Below are positions 32,588 through 43,520 of a stretch of 64,000 nucleotides of DNA, piece by piece. Under the pieces are notes generated by a model. The model ran no database searches and was not told the origin of the DNA. It worked only from the letters and a program-made list of their open reading frames with translations. The DNA comes from JAIRTY01 sp050257395 (lineage in GTDB: Bacteria; Actinomycetota; Actinomycetes; Streptosporangiales; Streptosporangiaceae). The stretch's first letter is position 1; every line of letters begins with the position of its first letter. A program made the position numbers and the translations under genes. The DNA is taken from positions 1 to 64,000 of the forward strand of contig JBLMWU010000161.1 of the NCBI GenBank assembly GCA_050257395.1. Direction: 5' to 3'.

Positions 32588-34903
32588 ATGCCCTCAGCGA
32601 GCTATCCCCCCGCCCGGCGGCTCCAGGCGGCCGATGAGATCCACGGCCGCCGGGTACGCGACCCTTACCGCTGGCTCGAGGACCCGGACAGCGAGGAGAC
32701 CAGGGCCTGGCAGGCCGCCGAGGACCAGCTGTTCACCGGGCACGAGGCCGCCCTGCCCGGCCGCCCCGCCCTGGCCGCCCGGATCGGCGAGCTGGCCTCC
32801 GCCGGGTTCACCGGGGTGCCGGTCTGGCGGGGCGAGCGGAGCTTTTTCCTGCGCCGCACCGCCGCGCAGGAGCATCCCGTGCTGCTCACCCGCGCCCCCG
32901 GCGAGCCCGAACGGGTGCTGGTCGACCCGATGGCGCTGGACCCCTCGGGTGCCACCACGCTGGACCTGTGGCAGCCGGACTGGGAGGGCAGGCTGCTGGC
33001 CTACCAGCTGTCCGAGGGCGGCGACGAGGAGTCGGTGCTGCGGGTCATGGACGTGGTCACCGGCGAGGCGGTGGAGGGCCCGATCAGCCGGTGCCGCTAC
33101 TCGTCAGTGGCCTGGCTGCCCGGCGGCAAGGACTTCTACTACGTGCGCAGGCTGGCGCCCGGCGCGGTGCCGGCCGGCGAGGAGCAGTACCACCGGCGGG
33201 TGTACCTGCACACCGTGGGCACGCCGCCGGAGGCGGACGCGCTCATCTTCGGCGAGGGCCGGGACAAGACCAGCTACTACGGCGTCTCGGTGAGCCGCGA
33301 CGGGCGCTGGCTGACGGTCGCCGCGAGCCTGGGCACCGCGCCCCGCACCGATGTCTGGCTGGCTGACCTGGCCGCCGCCCCGGCGGCCGCGCCGGCCCTG
33401 CGCACCGTGGTGGCTGGCGCGGACGCCCGGACCAGCGTGCTGCCGGGCCGGGACGGCCGGCTCTACGTGTTCACCGACGACGGCGCGCCCCGCGGCCGGA
33501 TCGCCGTGGCCGACCCGGCCTGCCCGGAGCGGGCAGGCTGGCGGGACCTGATCGCCGAGGACCCCGAGGCGGTGCTGGCGGACTTCGCGATCCTGGACGG
33601 CCCGCAGGTGCCGCGGCCGGTGCTGCTCGCCGCCTGGGTCCGGCACGCCGTCAGCGAGCTGTCCGTGCACGACCTGGCGACCGGTGAGCGGCTCAGCGCC
33701 GCCGGGCTGCCCGGCCCCGGCCCGGCCGGCCCGGACAGCCGCCTGGGCACCATCGGCCAGCTCAGCGAGCGCCCCGAGGGCGGGCACGAAGCCTGGTTCG
33801 CCTACACCGACTACACCACGCCGGTGACCGTCTACCGCTACGACGCCCGCGACGGCGGTATCAGCCTGTGGGCACGCGGCGATGACGACGTCAGCATCCC
33901 GCAGGCCCGCAGCCGCCAGCTGAGCTTCCAGTCGGCCGACGGCACCGTGGTCCGGATGATCGTCATCAGCGCCAGCGGCGACCCGGGCCTGGCCCCGCGG
34001 CCCGCCGTGCTGAGCGGCTACGGCGGGTTCGGCATCAGCCTCACCCCGGCCTACTCCCCCTCGGCCCTGGCCTGGGCGGAGGCGGGCGGCGTGTACGCCA
34101 TCGCCGGCCTGCGGGGCGGCGGCGAGGAGGGCGAGGCCTGGCACCGGGCGGGCATGCGCGAGCACAAGCAGCGGGTCTTCGACGATTTTCACGCCGCCGC
34201 CCGCGCACTCATCGACGGCGGCTGGACCACGCCGGGCCAGCTGGCCGTCTCCGGCGGCTCCAACGGCGGGCTGCTGGTCGGGGCGGCGATCACCCAGCAG
34301 CCCGCGCTGTTCGCCGCGGCGGCCTGCTCGGCGCCGCTGCTGGACATGGTGCGGTACGAGCGGTTCGGGCTCGGCCAGACCTGGAACGACGAGTACGGCA
34401 CCGCGGCCGACCCGGAGGAGCTGGGCTGGCTGCTGTCCTACTCGCCGTATCACCGGGTCGAGCCGGGCACCCGCTACCCGGCGGTGCTGTTCACCGTGTT
34501 CGACGGGGACACCCGGGTCGACCCGCTGCACGCGCGCAAGATGTGCGCCGCACTCCAGCACGCGACCGCGGCGCCGCTGGCCGAGCGCCCGGTCCTGCTG
34601 CGCCGGGAGGGCCAGGTCGGCCACGGCGCCCGGGCGGTCAGCCGCTCGGTCGGGCTGGCCGCGGACACCCTGGCCTTCCTCGCCCGCTACACCGGCCTGG
34701 AGCTCTTATCTGGCCCTCGCTCGCCTCCGGGCCGCTCGAGCCCGCCGTCTTCCCTCCTCGCTCCGGCTCCTCCGTCGCCTCGCTCGTCAGTCCAGACGGC
34801 GGCGCGGCCCTTCGGCTCGCTCCGGCCTGGGCGCTCCGCGCCCCTTGTGGTGCGCCTGGCCACGGTGGCGCGGGCCTTTGGCGCGGCCGGGCTCAGGCGC
34901 TGA
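32588..34903 (+). CDS. S9 prolyl oligopeptidase with a repeat-derived C-terminal extension
   Basis: Cytoplasmic serine peptidase of 771 residues. The N-terminal part (YPPARRLQAADEIHGRRVRDPYRWLEDPDS) leads into a beta-propeller, then a hydrolase domain with nucleophile Ser in SGGSNGGLL (near residue 557), Asp in DGDTRVDP and His in VGHGARA. The family domain should end near residue 706 at LARYTGLEL. The last 65 residues (starting LLSGPRSPPGRSSPP) are Ser/Pro/Arg-rich and are encoded by a copy of a dispersed repeat, so the stop codon was probably displaced. ATG at 32588 fits the family start. Its end overlaps the next, opposite gene by 11 bp. Confidence 0.92.
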   Translation: MPSASYPPARRLQAADEIHGRRVRDPYRWLEDPDSEETRAWQAAEDQLFTGHEAALPGRPALAARIGELASAGFTGVPVWRGERSFFLRRTAAQEHPVLLTRAPGEPERVLVDPMALDPSGATTLDLWQPDWEGRLLAYQLSEGGDEESVLRVMDVVTGEAVEGPISRCRYSSVAWLPGGKDFYYVRRLAPGAVPAGEEQYHRRVYLHTVGTPPEADALIFGEGRDKTSYYGVSVSRDGRWLTVAASLGTAPRTDVWLADLAAAPAAAPALRTVVAGADARTSVLPGRDGRLYVFTDDGAPRGRIAVADPACPERAGWRDLIAEDPEAVLADFAILDGPQVPRPVLLAAWVRHAVSELSVHDLATGERLSAAGLPGPGPAGPDSRLGTIGQLSERPEGGHEAWFAYTDYTTPVTVYRYDARDGGISLWARGDDDVSIPQARSRQLSFQSADGTVVRMIVISASGDPGLAPRPAVLSGYGGFGISLTPAYSPSALAWAEAGGVYAIAGLRGGGEEGEAWHRAGMREHKQRVFDDFHAAARALIDGGWTTPGQLAVSGGSNGGLLVGAAITQQPALFAAAACSAPLLDMVRYERFGLGQTWNDEYGTAADPEELGWLLSYSPYHRVEPGTRYPAVLFTVFDGDTRVDPLHARKMCAALQHATAAPLAERPVLLRREGQVGHGARAVSRSVGLAADTLAFLARYTGLELLSGPRSPPGRSSPPSSLLAPAPPSPRSSVQTAARPFGSLRPGRSAPLVVRLATVARAFGAAGLRR
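34711..34732. repeat. Copy B of the dispersed GC-rich repeat
   Basis: Identical over 22 bases to 14910-14931. It begins almost exactly where the prolyl oligopeptidase loses similarity to its family and continues into related CTCGCT/CTCGGC-rich sequence to about 34880. Confidence 0.55.
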
Positions 34904-36527
34904 GCAGGGCCTCCCGGTACTCGCGGACTGCCGGGCCGTTGCCGTGCCGCCCGGCCACCGACTCGCCCAGTGACCGTGCCGTGTGCACCACGATCTCGGC
35001 CCGGTGCTCACGCGGCAGCCCGGCCAGGGTGGTCGCGCTGAGCCGCAGCGCCTCTTCCGGCTCGTCCGCCTCCAGCAGGCAGCGCGCCATCCCGAGGGTG
35101 ACCAGCGACCGGTCGAGCATCTCGGCGGGGGCATACAGCTGCAGGGCCCGGTCCAGGGCCTTGCGGGCGCGCTGGTGCTGGCGCATGGCGATCAGGGTGT
35201 CACCCTCGTGGAACAGGAACTGCCGCTCGGTGTAGCCGAACGCGGTGTCGGCGCGGTCCGCGGCGGGCAGCCGGCACAGCTCCTCGTGCGCCCGGCCGAG
35301 CAGCGAGGTCACCCGCAGCTGCGCGCGGTGCGGCAGCTGCTCGGGCCGGGCGCTGAGCTGCCGGGCCGCCGAGCGGGCCTCCACCACCGGCGCCATCACG
35401 CCGGCCACGCACGGGTTCCGCCCGGCCAGGTCGGAGGCTGCCCGGGCGAGCACCGCGGCCTCGGCCGGGTCGCCGTAGTACAGCGGCACCAGCGCCTCGC
35501 GCACGGTCACCCAGGCCCGCAGCCGGCGGTCGGCTGTCTCGTCGGCGGCGTTGCGGGCGGTCCGGAAGAACGACCTGGCCAGCCGGGCGTCCCCGACGTC
35601 GATCATGATCATGCCGGCCAGCCCGGCCAGCTGGGCGGCCAGGCGGCACAGCCGCTCGGAGTAGTCCAGCGGCTGCCGCCGCTCGGCCATCCGGCGCACG
35701 TCGCCGAAGTCGAGCAGCAGGTCGCACAGCAGCCGCAGCGGCGGCGCGGTCATGTACTGCCGCCCGTAGGCGACGGTCGTCTCCTCCCACTGGTCGAGCA
35801 TGGTGGCCGACACGGTCCCGCTGAGCAGGGCGTCGTCCATCCGGCGGCGTACCCGGTCCGCGGTGCCGAAGAAGGTCCCGGTCACCGGCGAGCCCGGGTT
35901 GGCGATCAGCCGCAGCAGGGTCCGCCGCAGCACGTCGTCGTCATCCTCGGCCTCGCCGTCCCGCGGATCGGCCAGCCCGCCTGGCCGGGAGACCTCGGGG
36001 AAGGCCACCGCGGGCTGCGGCCAGGTGTCGGCCCGTGCCCTGGCGTCCGGGCGGGGCGCCCGGGCGGCGGGCCCGGCGTCGCGGTGGCTCTGCCCGCAGA
36101 AGCAGGGCCCGGGGAACCCCAGGTCCGGCGGGTCAGCCCGGTAGACCGCCGACAGGTAGTGCAGGTACTCGGGCCCCGGCCGTTTCTGCCCGCTCTCGTA
36201 GGCCGACAGCAGCGTCTCGCTGAACCGCGGCTCCGGCCGGCCCTCGCGGGCGTACCAGGCCTTCACCTGGGCCACCACGTCACCGAGCGCGATGCCGAGC
36301 GCGAGCCGGTGGGCACGGATCCAGGTCGTGCCGAACTCGGGGGCGCACTCGTCGTGGATGTCGGCGGTGATCCTGGCCGGCGGGTGGCCGGCCACGATGC
36401 CCCGCGCGCGGATCTCCCGCGCGACAGCGACCTCCTGGCGCCCCTCGTCCTGCCGCGGCTCTTCCTGTCTCGCCCCCGCCAGATCCAGTCCTGCTTCCGG
36501 CGGGCCAGCCGACTGTGGGTGTCCCAT
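34893..36527 (-). CDS. XRE-type regulator with helical-repeat C-terminus
   Basis: 544-residue protein. Residues about 55-130 resemble an XRE HTH (LALGIALGDVVAQVKAWYAREGRPEPRFSETLLSAYESGQKRPG), and the long remainder is alpha-helical with TPR-like spacing (AERRQPLDYSERLCRLAAQLAGLAG, ERQFLFHEGDTLIAMRQHQRARKALDRALQLY, SLVTLGMARCLLEADEPEEALRLSATTL). Such proteins are abundant in streptomycetes and often act in development or signalling, but no function is known here. ATG at 36527 was selected; an in-frame upstream ATG exists at 36581. It is transcribed leftwards from an AT-rich intergenic stretch shared with the MscS gene. Confidence 0.8.
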   Translation of the reverse strand: MGHPQSAGPPEAGLDLAGARQEEPRQDEGRQEVAVAREIRARGIVAGHPPARITADIHDECAPEFGTTWIRAHRLALGIALGDVVAQVKAWYAREGRPEPRFSETLLSAYESGQKRPGPEYLHYLSAVYRADPPDLGFPGPCFCGQSHRDAGPAARAPRPDARARADTWPQPAVAFPEVSRPGGLADPRDGEAEDDDDVLRRTLLRLIANPGSPVTGTFFGTADRVRRRMDDALLSGTVSATMLDQWEETTVAYGRQYMTAPPLRLLCDLLLDFGDVRRMAERRQPLDYSERLCRLAAQLAGLAGMIMIDVGDARLARSFFRTARNAADETADRRLRAWVTVREALVPLYYGDPAEAAVLARAASDLAGRNPCVAGVMAPVVEARSAARQLSARPEQLPHRAQLRVTSLLGRAHEELCRLPAADRADTAFGYTERQFLFHEGDTLIAMRQHQRARKALDRALQLYAPAEMLDRSLVTLGMARCLLEADEPEEALRLSATTLAGLPREHRAEIVVHTARSLGESVAGRHGNGPAVREYREALLSA

Positions 36528-36816
36528 CGGCCCGGTCCTCTCCCTCGGCGCGCGCCTCCCTGACCGGCAAACCAAACTCACTCAATGTAACTTGTGGATC
36601 GCTGTATGAGAATCGGAGTCTGAGAAATCGTTGGGACCACCGCCCGCCAAATCGGTCGCTGTGCCGGCCGATTTGGGTCACGGGCCGTCATCGGGCATCC
36701 TCTGTAGGCGGCCAGCCGGGCACGGCCCGCTGGCCAGCGCGGCCGCGGGCGCCCTGATCACCGCCCCGGCCGGATGCCCCCCGCAGGAGATGCCCCCGCA
36801 GGAAAGGAACTCCCCC

Positions 36817-38160
36817 GTGATCGCCCCCCTCGCCGGCCCGCGCGGGACGCTCGCCAGCTACGCAGCCCTGGCCACGCACGGGGCCCTGGGCAGGCGGGCG
36901 ACGCCCGGGCCAGGACTGTCCGGCACGCAGCTCCCCCTCGGGGTGCTCAAGACCCCGCCCGGCGGCACGCTCGCCAGCGCCTGCGGCACACACCCCGGCA
37001 TCGCCTGCCGGCTCGTCTGGGATGTCACCCACAGCCAGGCCGCCGCGAGCTTCACCTCCGACTTCCTGGCGCGCCCGGTCCTCATCGTGCTGCGGATCGC
37101 CTTCGTGGTCATCCTCGCCCTGCTCACCCGGGCGATCGTGCACCGGGCCATCAGCAGGCTGACCGAGCGGGCCGGCGCCGACCTGGGCAAGCTGGACGCG
37201 ATCAACCGGCTGGTCGGGGAGCGCCGTTTCCAGCGCGCCCAGGCACTCGGCTCGCTGCTCAAGAACGCGGCGTCGGTGCTGATCTTCGGTATCGCCGGGG
37301 TCACCATCGCCGGCTACCTGGGCCTGAACCTGGCGCCGATCCTGGCCAGCGCCGGCGTCCTCGGGCTGGCCATCGGCTTCGGCGCGCAGAGCCTGGTCAG
37401 GGACTTCCTGTCCGGCATCTTCATGCTGCTGGAGGACCAGTACGGGGTCGGCGACATGATCAACACCGGCGAGGCGACCGGCACCGTGGAGGCCGTCAGC
37501 CTGCGGACCACCCGGCTGCGGGACGTCAACGGGGTGGTCTGGCACATCCGCAACGGCACCATCAGCCGGATCGGCAACCAGTCACAGGGCTGGTCGCGGG
37601 CGGTGGTCGACTTCCCGGTGGCGTACCGGCACGACCTCGGCCGGGTCCGCGCGGTCATGAAGGAGACCGCGGTCCGGATGTGGGAGGAGCCGGCCTGGCA
37701 CGAGCTGGTCACGGAGGAGCCGGAGGTCTGGGGTGTCGAGTCGGTCTACAGCGACGCGGTGGTCATGCGGCTGGTGGCCAAGACCCTGCCCATGCACCAG
37801 ACCGAGGTCGCCCGCGAGCTGCGGGAGCGGCTCAAGACCGCGCTGGACGTGCCCGGCGGTGCGCTGACCGCCAGCGGCACGCCGGCCGCGGGCAGCCCGC
37901 CGGACGGCAGCGGCCCGCGGGACGGCACGCTGGCCGAGGACGAGGCACTGACCGAGGACGAGGCACTGACCAGCGACGATGCCGCAGCTCAGGCCGGCGC
38001 GGCGGCCGGGGGCGGCCGCGCCAGGAAGCCGGCCGTGCCCTCCCCGGCGCAGGCGCCCACGGCACCGGCCCTCCCCCCGGCGCCGTCCGCGGCCAGGGAC
38101 GCCGCCAGCGCCCAGGCTGGCCCGGCCGGGCCGGCCGGCGGCGGTCCGGCGAGCACATAG
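36817..38160 (+). CDS. MscS-type mechanosensitive channel
   Basis: 447-residue membrane channel. The MscS core has transmembrane helices at about 85-110, 150-175 and the pore helix, AGVLGLAIGFGAQSLVRDFLSGIFMLLEDQ near 190-215, followed by the beta domain (GDMINTGEATGTVEAVSLRTTRLRDVNGVVWHIRNG). It should gate to release osmolytes on hypo-osmotic shock. GTG at 36817 follows GGAAAGGAAC. A cytoplasmic tail of about 100 residues contains a tandem EDEALT repeat (LAEDEALTEDEALTSDD) and an Ala/Pro-rich end, not part of the family core. The globin gene follows after 14 bp and is probably co-transcribed. Confidence 0.9.
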   Translation: MIAPLAGPRGTLASYAALATHGALGRRATPGPGLSGTQLPLGVLKTPPGGTLASACGTHPGIACRLVWDVTHSQAAASFTSDFLARPVLIVLRIAFVVILALLTRAIVHRAISRLTERAGADLGKLDAINRLVGERRFQRAQALGSLLKNAASVLIFGIAGVTIAGYLGLNLAPILASAGVLGLAIGFGAQSLVRDFLSGIFMLLEDQYGVGDMINTGEATGTVEAVSLRTTRLRDVNGVVWHIRNGTISRIGNQSQGWSRAVVDFPVAYRHDLGRVRAVMKETAVRMWEEPAWHELVTEEPEVWGVESVYSDAVVMRLVAKTLPMHQTEVARELRERLKTALDVPGGALTASGTPAAGSPPDGSGPRDGTLAEDEALTEDEALTSDDAAAQAGAAAGGGRARKPAVPSPAQAPTAPALPPAPSAARDAASAQAGPAGPAGGGPAST

Positions 38161-38174
38161 GCTTGGTGCCAGCC

Positions 38175-38615
38175 ATGAACGAGACCACCACCGGCGCCAC
38201 CGGCCAGCTGAGCTTCTACGAGGCGGTGGGTGGCGAGGAAACCTTCACCCGCCTGGTGCACCGCTTCTACCAGGGCGTGGCTGCCGACCCCGAGCTGCGG
38301 CCGATGTACCCCAGCAAGGATCTCAGCAGCGCCGAGGAGCACCTGCGGCTGTTCCTCATGCAGTACTGGGGCGGCCCCGGCACCTACAGCGAGCGCCGCG
38401 GCCATCCCCGGCTGCGGATGCGCCATGTCCGCTTCGCCATCGGCGAGGCCGAGCGGGACGCGTGGCTGCGCCACATGCGGGACGCGCTCGACGAGCTGGA
38501 CCTGCCCGGGCCGCTGGCGGACCAGCTCTGGGACTACCTGGTGATGGCCGCGCACAGCCTGGTCAACCAGGCACCCCCGGGGCAGGGGCCGGACCTGGGC
38601 CTCAGCCCGGCCTGA
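38175..38615 (+). CDS. glbO: Truncated haemoglobin, GlbO group
   Basis: 146 residues, 2-on-2 globin of group II. Motifs: FYEAVGGEETFTRLVHRFYQGVAADPELRPMYP at the N-terminus, conserved FLMQYWGGPGTYSERRGHPRLRMRHVRFAIG with proximal His in MRHVRFAI and Trp in QYWGG (group II mark), then WLRHMRDALD. In mycobacteria GlbO relates to oxygen and redox handling. ATG at 38175 is 14 bp after the MscS stop. Identity is firm, physiological role inferred from the family. Confidence 0.93.
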   Translation: MNETTTGATGQLSFYEAVGGEETFTRLVHRFYQGVAADPELRPMYPSKDLSSAEEHLRLFLMQYWGGPGTYSERRGHPRLRMRHVRFAIGEAERDAWLRHMRDALDELDLPGPLADQLWDYLVMAAHSLVNQAPPGQGPDLGLSPA

Positions 38616-38663
38616 CCCGCCCGGCCCCGGGCGGCGCGGCGGCCGCCCGGGACGGTGCCCCGC

Positions 38664-40328
<1,665 letters not shown>

Positions 40329-40346
40329 GGCTCCAGGGTAGGGGAA

Positions 40347-41633
40347 TCACGGACGGGGATCGGACGGGCAGGCGGTCGGCGGCAGCAGGCAGACCTGGTC
40401 GCGGCCGGAGGTCTTGGCCCGGTACAGGGCCGCGTCGGCGGCGGTGAGGAGCTCCAGCAGCTCGCCGCCGTGGGTGCCGAGCGCCGCGACGCCGATGGAC
40501 ACCGTGACCGTGACCGCCACCTCCCCCAGCCCGGTGCGGACGGACGTGGTGCCGACCGCGGCCCGCAGCCGCTCCGCCACCTGGCACGCCTCGTCAGCGG
40601 TGGTGCGCGGCAGCAGCACCACGAACTCCTCCCCGCCGAACCGGCCCAGCAGGTCGCCGGCCCGGATCCGGCGGCGCAGCGCCGCGGCGGCGGCGAGCAG
40701 CACCTCGTCCCCGGCCAGGTGCCCGTGCGTGTCGTTGACCTGCTTGAAATGGTCGATGTCCGCCAGCAGGACGGCCAGCTGCTCCCGGTCGCGCCGGGCG
40801 CGCCTGATCGCCGCGTCCGCCTCCCGCTGCCAGGCCACCGCGTGCAGCAGCCCGGTCTTGGCATCGGTCCTGGCCGCGGTGCGCAGGTGCTGGTGCAGCA
40901 GCCCCCGCTGCAGCAGGACCACCGGCGGCAGCGCGACCAGCAGCAGGGCCGGGCTGAGCGAGCAGGCGATGGCGACGAGCACCCCGGCGCACAGCCCGGT
41001 CATGTCGAGCAGCATGCTCTCGGAGCCGAGCAGCAGGTCCCGCCAGCCCGCCAGCGGATCCCGCAGGTGGGCCGCCAGCCCCGCCAGCACCCCGACCACG
41101 GCGGCGAAGACGGCGGCGCCGGCGACGGCGGCCGCCACCGCCCCGGGGCGCCCCGGCCAGGCATCCGGGCCGCCCGCGCCGAGCGCGCGGAACAGGGCGG
41201 AGGCCGCCGCTCCGGCCAGCCCGAGGGCGGCCGCCCGGAACGCAGAGGTGGCGGCCACCGCCCGCTGGCGGACCCGGGCGTGCAGCAGGCCGGTCGCCAG
41301 CGCGGGCGCCAGCAGGGCGTAGACGGACGGCAGCAGCAGCGCGACCGGCAGGCACCAGGCGGCGAGCAGATCCTGGGTGGCGCCGGCCGGCAGGCCCAGC
41401 CGCCTTGTCGCCTCGATGCACACGGCCGCACAGCCCATGAGCGCCGCGAAGAGGAGGAACTGCCTGCCCCCCGGCACGGCTGGGGACCGGATCAGCTGCC
41501 AGCCGGTCACTGCCACTGCACCGCTGATGACCGCGGTCATCCAGGCCCGCTGGGCTACGGACATGCCACCTGCCCACGATGCTGCGGGCGTGTTCCCGGG
41601 GGCCGGGCGCTGCCGGGCCTGGCCGGATGTCAC
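40347..41633 (-). CDS. Membrane-bound diguanylate cyclase (GGDEF domain)
   Basis: 428 residues. Six or more hydrophobic helices occupy residues about 25-255. The C-terminal GGDEF domain makes c-di-GMP: DIDHFKQVNDTHGHLAGDEVL, then the catalytic RFGGEEFVVLLPR and SIGVAALGTHGGELLELLTAADAALYRAK. No inhibitory RxxD five residues before GGEEF is visible. The membrane part resembles none of the named sensory domains I recognise. ATG at 41633 is provisional; ATG at about 41564 (MSVAQRAWMT) is an alternative just before the first helix. Confidence 0.9.
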   Translation of the reverse strand: MTSGQARQRPAPGNTPAASWAGGMSVAQRAWMTAVISGAVAVTGWQLIRSPAVPGGRQFLLFAALMGCAAVCIEATRRLGLPAGATQDLLAAWCLPVALLLPSVYALLAPALATGLLHARVRQRAVAATSAFRAAALGLAGAAASALFRALGAGGPDAWPGRPGAVAAAVAGAAVFAAVVGVLAGLAAHLRDPLAGWRDLLLGSESMLLDMTGLCAGVLVAIACSLSPALLLVALPPVVLLQRGLLHQHLRTAARTDAKTGLLHAVAWQREADAAIRRARRDREQLAVLLADIDHFKQVNDTHGHLAGDEVLLAAAAALRRRIRAGDLLGRFGGEEFVVLLPRTTADEACQVAERLRAAVGTTSVRTGLGEVAVTVTVSIGVAALGTHGGELLELLTAADAALYRAKTSGRDQVCLLPPTACPSDPRP

Positions 41634-41839
41634 GCTCCGTACAATTCTGTGCCGAACGCATAACGCTCAGTAGCAGAGTAGGGCGTGCCGTACCCGGCCG
41701 CCAGGAGAATCGCCTGCCACACCCGGGATCCGTGTGACCGACCACGTCCCGGCGGGTCAGGCAGGCCGGCGCCGGCCCGGTCTGGGCCGGCGCCGGCTGC
41801 TGATCCCGGTCAGCCGGGTGGGCGGATCGCGGCGGGGCT

Positions 41840-42087
41840 CCGAACGCGGTGCCCGGGAGGCTTGGCGCGCCGGTGTCCACCGCTGGGCTGCCGGTGGTGC
41901 GGGTGAACCCGCCCCGCACGCTGGCCAGCGCCGCGAACATCGGCTCGTCGAAGGTGCTGGCCGACGGCGGTGGCAGGCCAGCGGCGAACACGCCGATGAC
42001 CCGCTGCTGCCCGGCCAGGAACGAGGTGAAGATGTAGTCGCCGACCAGGTTGGTGACGCGCCAGCCCTCAGCGTTGTCGAACTCGGT
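41840..42087 (-). pseudogene. Fragment of an unidentified gene abutting the IS end
   Basis: In one leftward frame from 42084 the translation reads as ordered protein (EFDNAEGWRVTNLVGDYI, then TSFLAGQQRVIGVF) without a start codon, ending in low-complexity sequence after GTAF. It begins exactly at the right end of the IS element, so it looks like a gene cut by the insertion. Family not recognised. The surrounding gap 41634-42135 contains no other gene I can support. Confidence 0.35.
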
Positions 42088-42290
42088 TTGACTTCCGCCC
42101 TGGCGTGAATGCCGGGGATTCCCGGGCGGCGCGGCTTATGCCGTGCTCCGGTGGGTTCCTGCTTCACTGCGCGGTGCCAGCGGCGGTGCCTCTGGTCTTA
42201 CCTGCGCTCTGCAGGCTGTCACCGCCAGCCCGGCGGCCTTGGCGACGTTGACCGCCGCATTGATGTCCCGGTCCAGCCACACTCCGCACG
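42088..42290 (-). ncRNA. Candidate omegaRNA (reRNA) of TnpB
   Basis: TnpB guide RNAs derive from the 3' part of tnpB and the right end of the element. Here that region includes the terminal hairpin (42097-42117) and ends at TCAA (42088-42091). The adjoining host sequence, complementary to 42068-42087, would serve as guide. The 5' boundary is estimated from family knowledge. Confidence 0.45.
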
Positions 42291-43332
42291 CCTGGCACTG
42301 CCAGGTGCGGATGTGCAGCGGCTTGGGTCCGTCTTTCACCCCGCAGGCTGAGCAGGTCTGCGTGGTCGGCTGGAACCTTCCGATCTGGTGGAACTCCCGG
42401 CCATACAGCCGGGCCTTGTACTCCAGCATGGCCACGAACGCCGCCCAGCCGGCGTCGTGGACGGACTTGGCCAAGCGCGTGCGCCCGAGCCCTTTCACCG
42501 CCAGGTCTTCCACGGCGACCGCTTGGCTGTCGCGGATCAGGGCCGTGGACAATTGGTGGTGGAAGTCGCGGCGGGCATCGGCCACCTTCGCGTGAGCGCG
42601 GGCGACTTTGCGCCTGGCCTTGTCCCGGTTGGCTGAGTCTTTCTGCTTGTGTGACAGCTCTCGCTGCCTGCGCTTGAGCCGTTTCTCCGCGCGGCGGAGA
42701 AACCGCGGCGCGGTGACCTTGCGCCCATCCGATAAGACAGCGAAGTGCTTGAGGCCGAGGTCGATGCCGATCACGGGCTCAGCTTCGGGGAGCGCGCAGG
42801 GCCCGGTGTCAATGACGAAGCTGGCAAAGTACCGCCCGGCAGAGTCTTTGATGATGGTGACCGAGGACGGCTCGCACGGCAGTGGCCGGGACCAGCGCAC
42901 CGGCACGTCCCCGACCTTGGGCAGCCGCAACTTCCCGTTCGCCAGCACCCGGAAACGGGCGTTGGCCGTGAACCGGATGGCCTGCCGGCGATCCTTGCGG
43001 GACCGTAATGCAGGCTTGCCCATCTTCGGCCCCTTACGAGTGCCCTTGATGGAGGCGAAGAAGTTCCGGTAGGCGGTGTTCAGGTCCGCCAGCGCCTGCT
43101 GCAGCACTACCGAGGAAACCTCGCCTAGCCACACCCGCTCGGGTAACCCCTTGGCCGCAGCGAGTCGCGCCGACAACTCGCTGTCGGTGACATAGGGCTC
43201 CCCGGCCGCATAAGCCGCTTCCCTGACCCGCAGCCCGTCATTGAACACCACCCGGGCACAGCCGAACGCCCGTGCCAGAGCCTGGCGCTGGCCCACGGTG
43301 GGATAAAGGCGGAAGCGGTACCGTAACCGCAC
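42136..43332 (-). CDS. tnpB: TnpB, IS200/IS605-family RNA-guided nuclease
   Basis: 398 residues, intact. The family is the ancestor of Cas12 and cleaves DNA at a TAM under omegaRNA guidance. RuvC residues are Asp191 (IGIDLGLKHFA), Glu275 (VAVEDLAVKGL) and Asp356 (LDRDINAAVNV). The zinc finger is CSAC (327-330) / CQAC (346-349). Residues 1-130 form the helical wedge region with YRNFFASIKGTRKGPKMGKP. ATG at 43332 starts MRLRYRFRLYP. The retained active site suggests it was functional recently. It overlaps its own candidate omegaRNA at the 3' end. Confidence 0.92.
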   Translation of the reverse strand: MRLRYRFRLYPTVGQRQALARAFGCARVVFNDGLRVREAAYAAGEPYVTDSELSARLAAAKGLPERVWLGEVSSVVLQQALADLNTAYRNFFASIKGTRKGPKMGKPALRSRKDRRQAIRFTANARFRVLANGKLRLPKVGDVPVRWSRPLPCEPSSVTIIKDSAGRYFASFVIDTGPCALPEAEPVIGIDLGLKHFAVLSDGRKVTAPRFLRRAEKRLKRRQRELSHKQKDSANRDKARRKVARAHAKVADARRDFHHQLSTALIRDSQAVAVEDLAVKGLGRTRLAKSVHDAGWAAFVAMLEYKARLYGREFHQIGRFQPTTQTCSACGVKDGPKPLHIRTWQCQACGVWLDRDINAAVNVAKAAGLAVTACRAQVRPEAPPLAPRSEAGTHRSTA

Positions 43333-43379
43333 CCCGCCATGATAGCGACTCTTATCATCGCCTGAGATGTTATTACCAA

Positions 43380-43520
43380 TGTCAGAAGAAGTATTTCGAT
43401 ACTAGGTTCAACACCTGCCGGATACCGGTGCCCGGCAGATTATGCGGGACGTGCGCGCGGACTCCAGCACTGATCTGTACGAGTTCAACGGCAACAACAG
43501 CCACGTGCGCCTGCTGGTGG
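43380..43520 (+). pseudogene. Degenerate TnpA (Y1 transposase) fragment
   Basis: The rightward sequence gives MRDVRADSSTDLYEFNGNNS and then HVRLLV, the TnpA signature around its HUH motif (usually EFNGxxxHVHLLV). Here the second His of HVH is Arg. Upstream, frames that would supply the N-terminus contain a stop codon and shifted matches (for example VITNVRRSIS for FVTKYRRRVF). The C-terminal half with the catalytic Tyr is absent. The element is thus transposase-dead. Confidence 0.55.
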
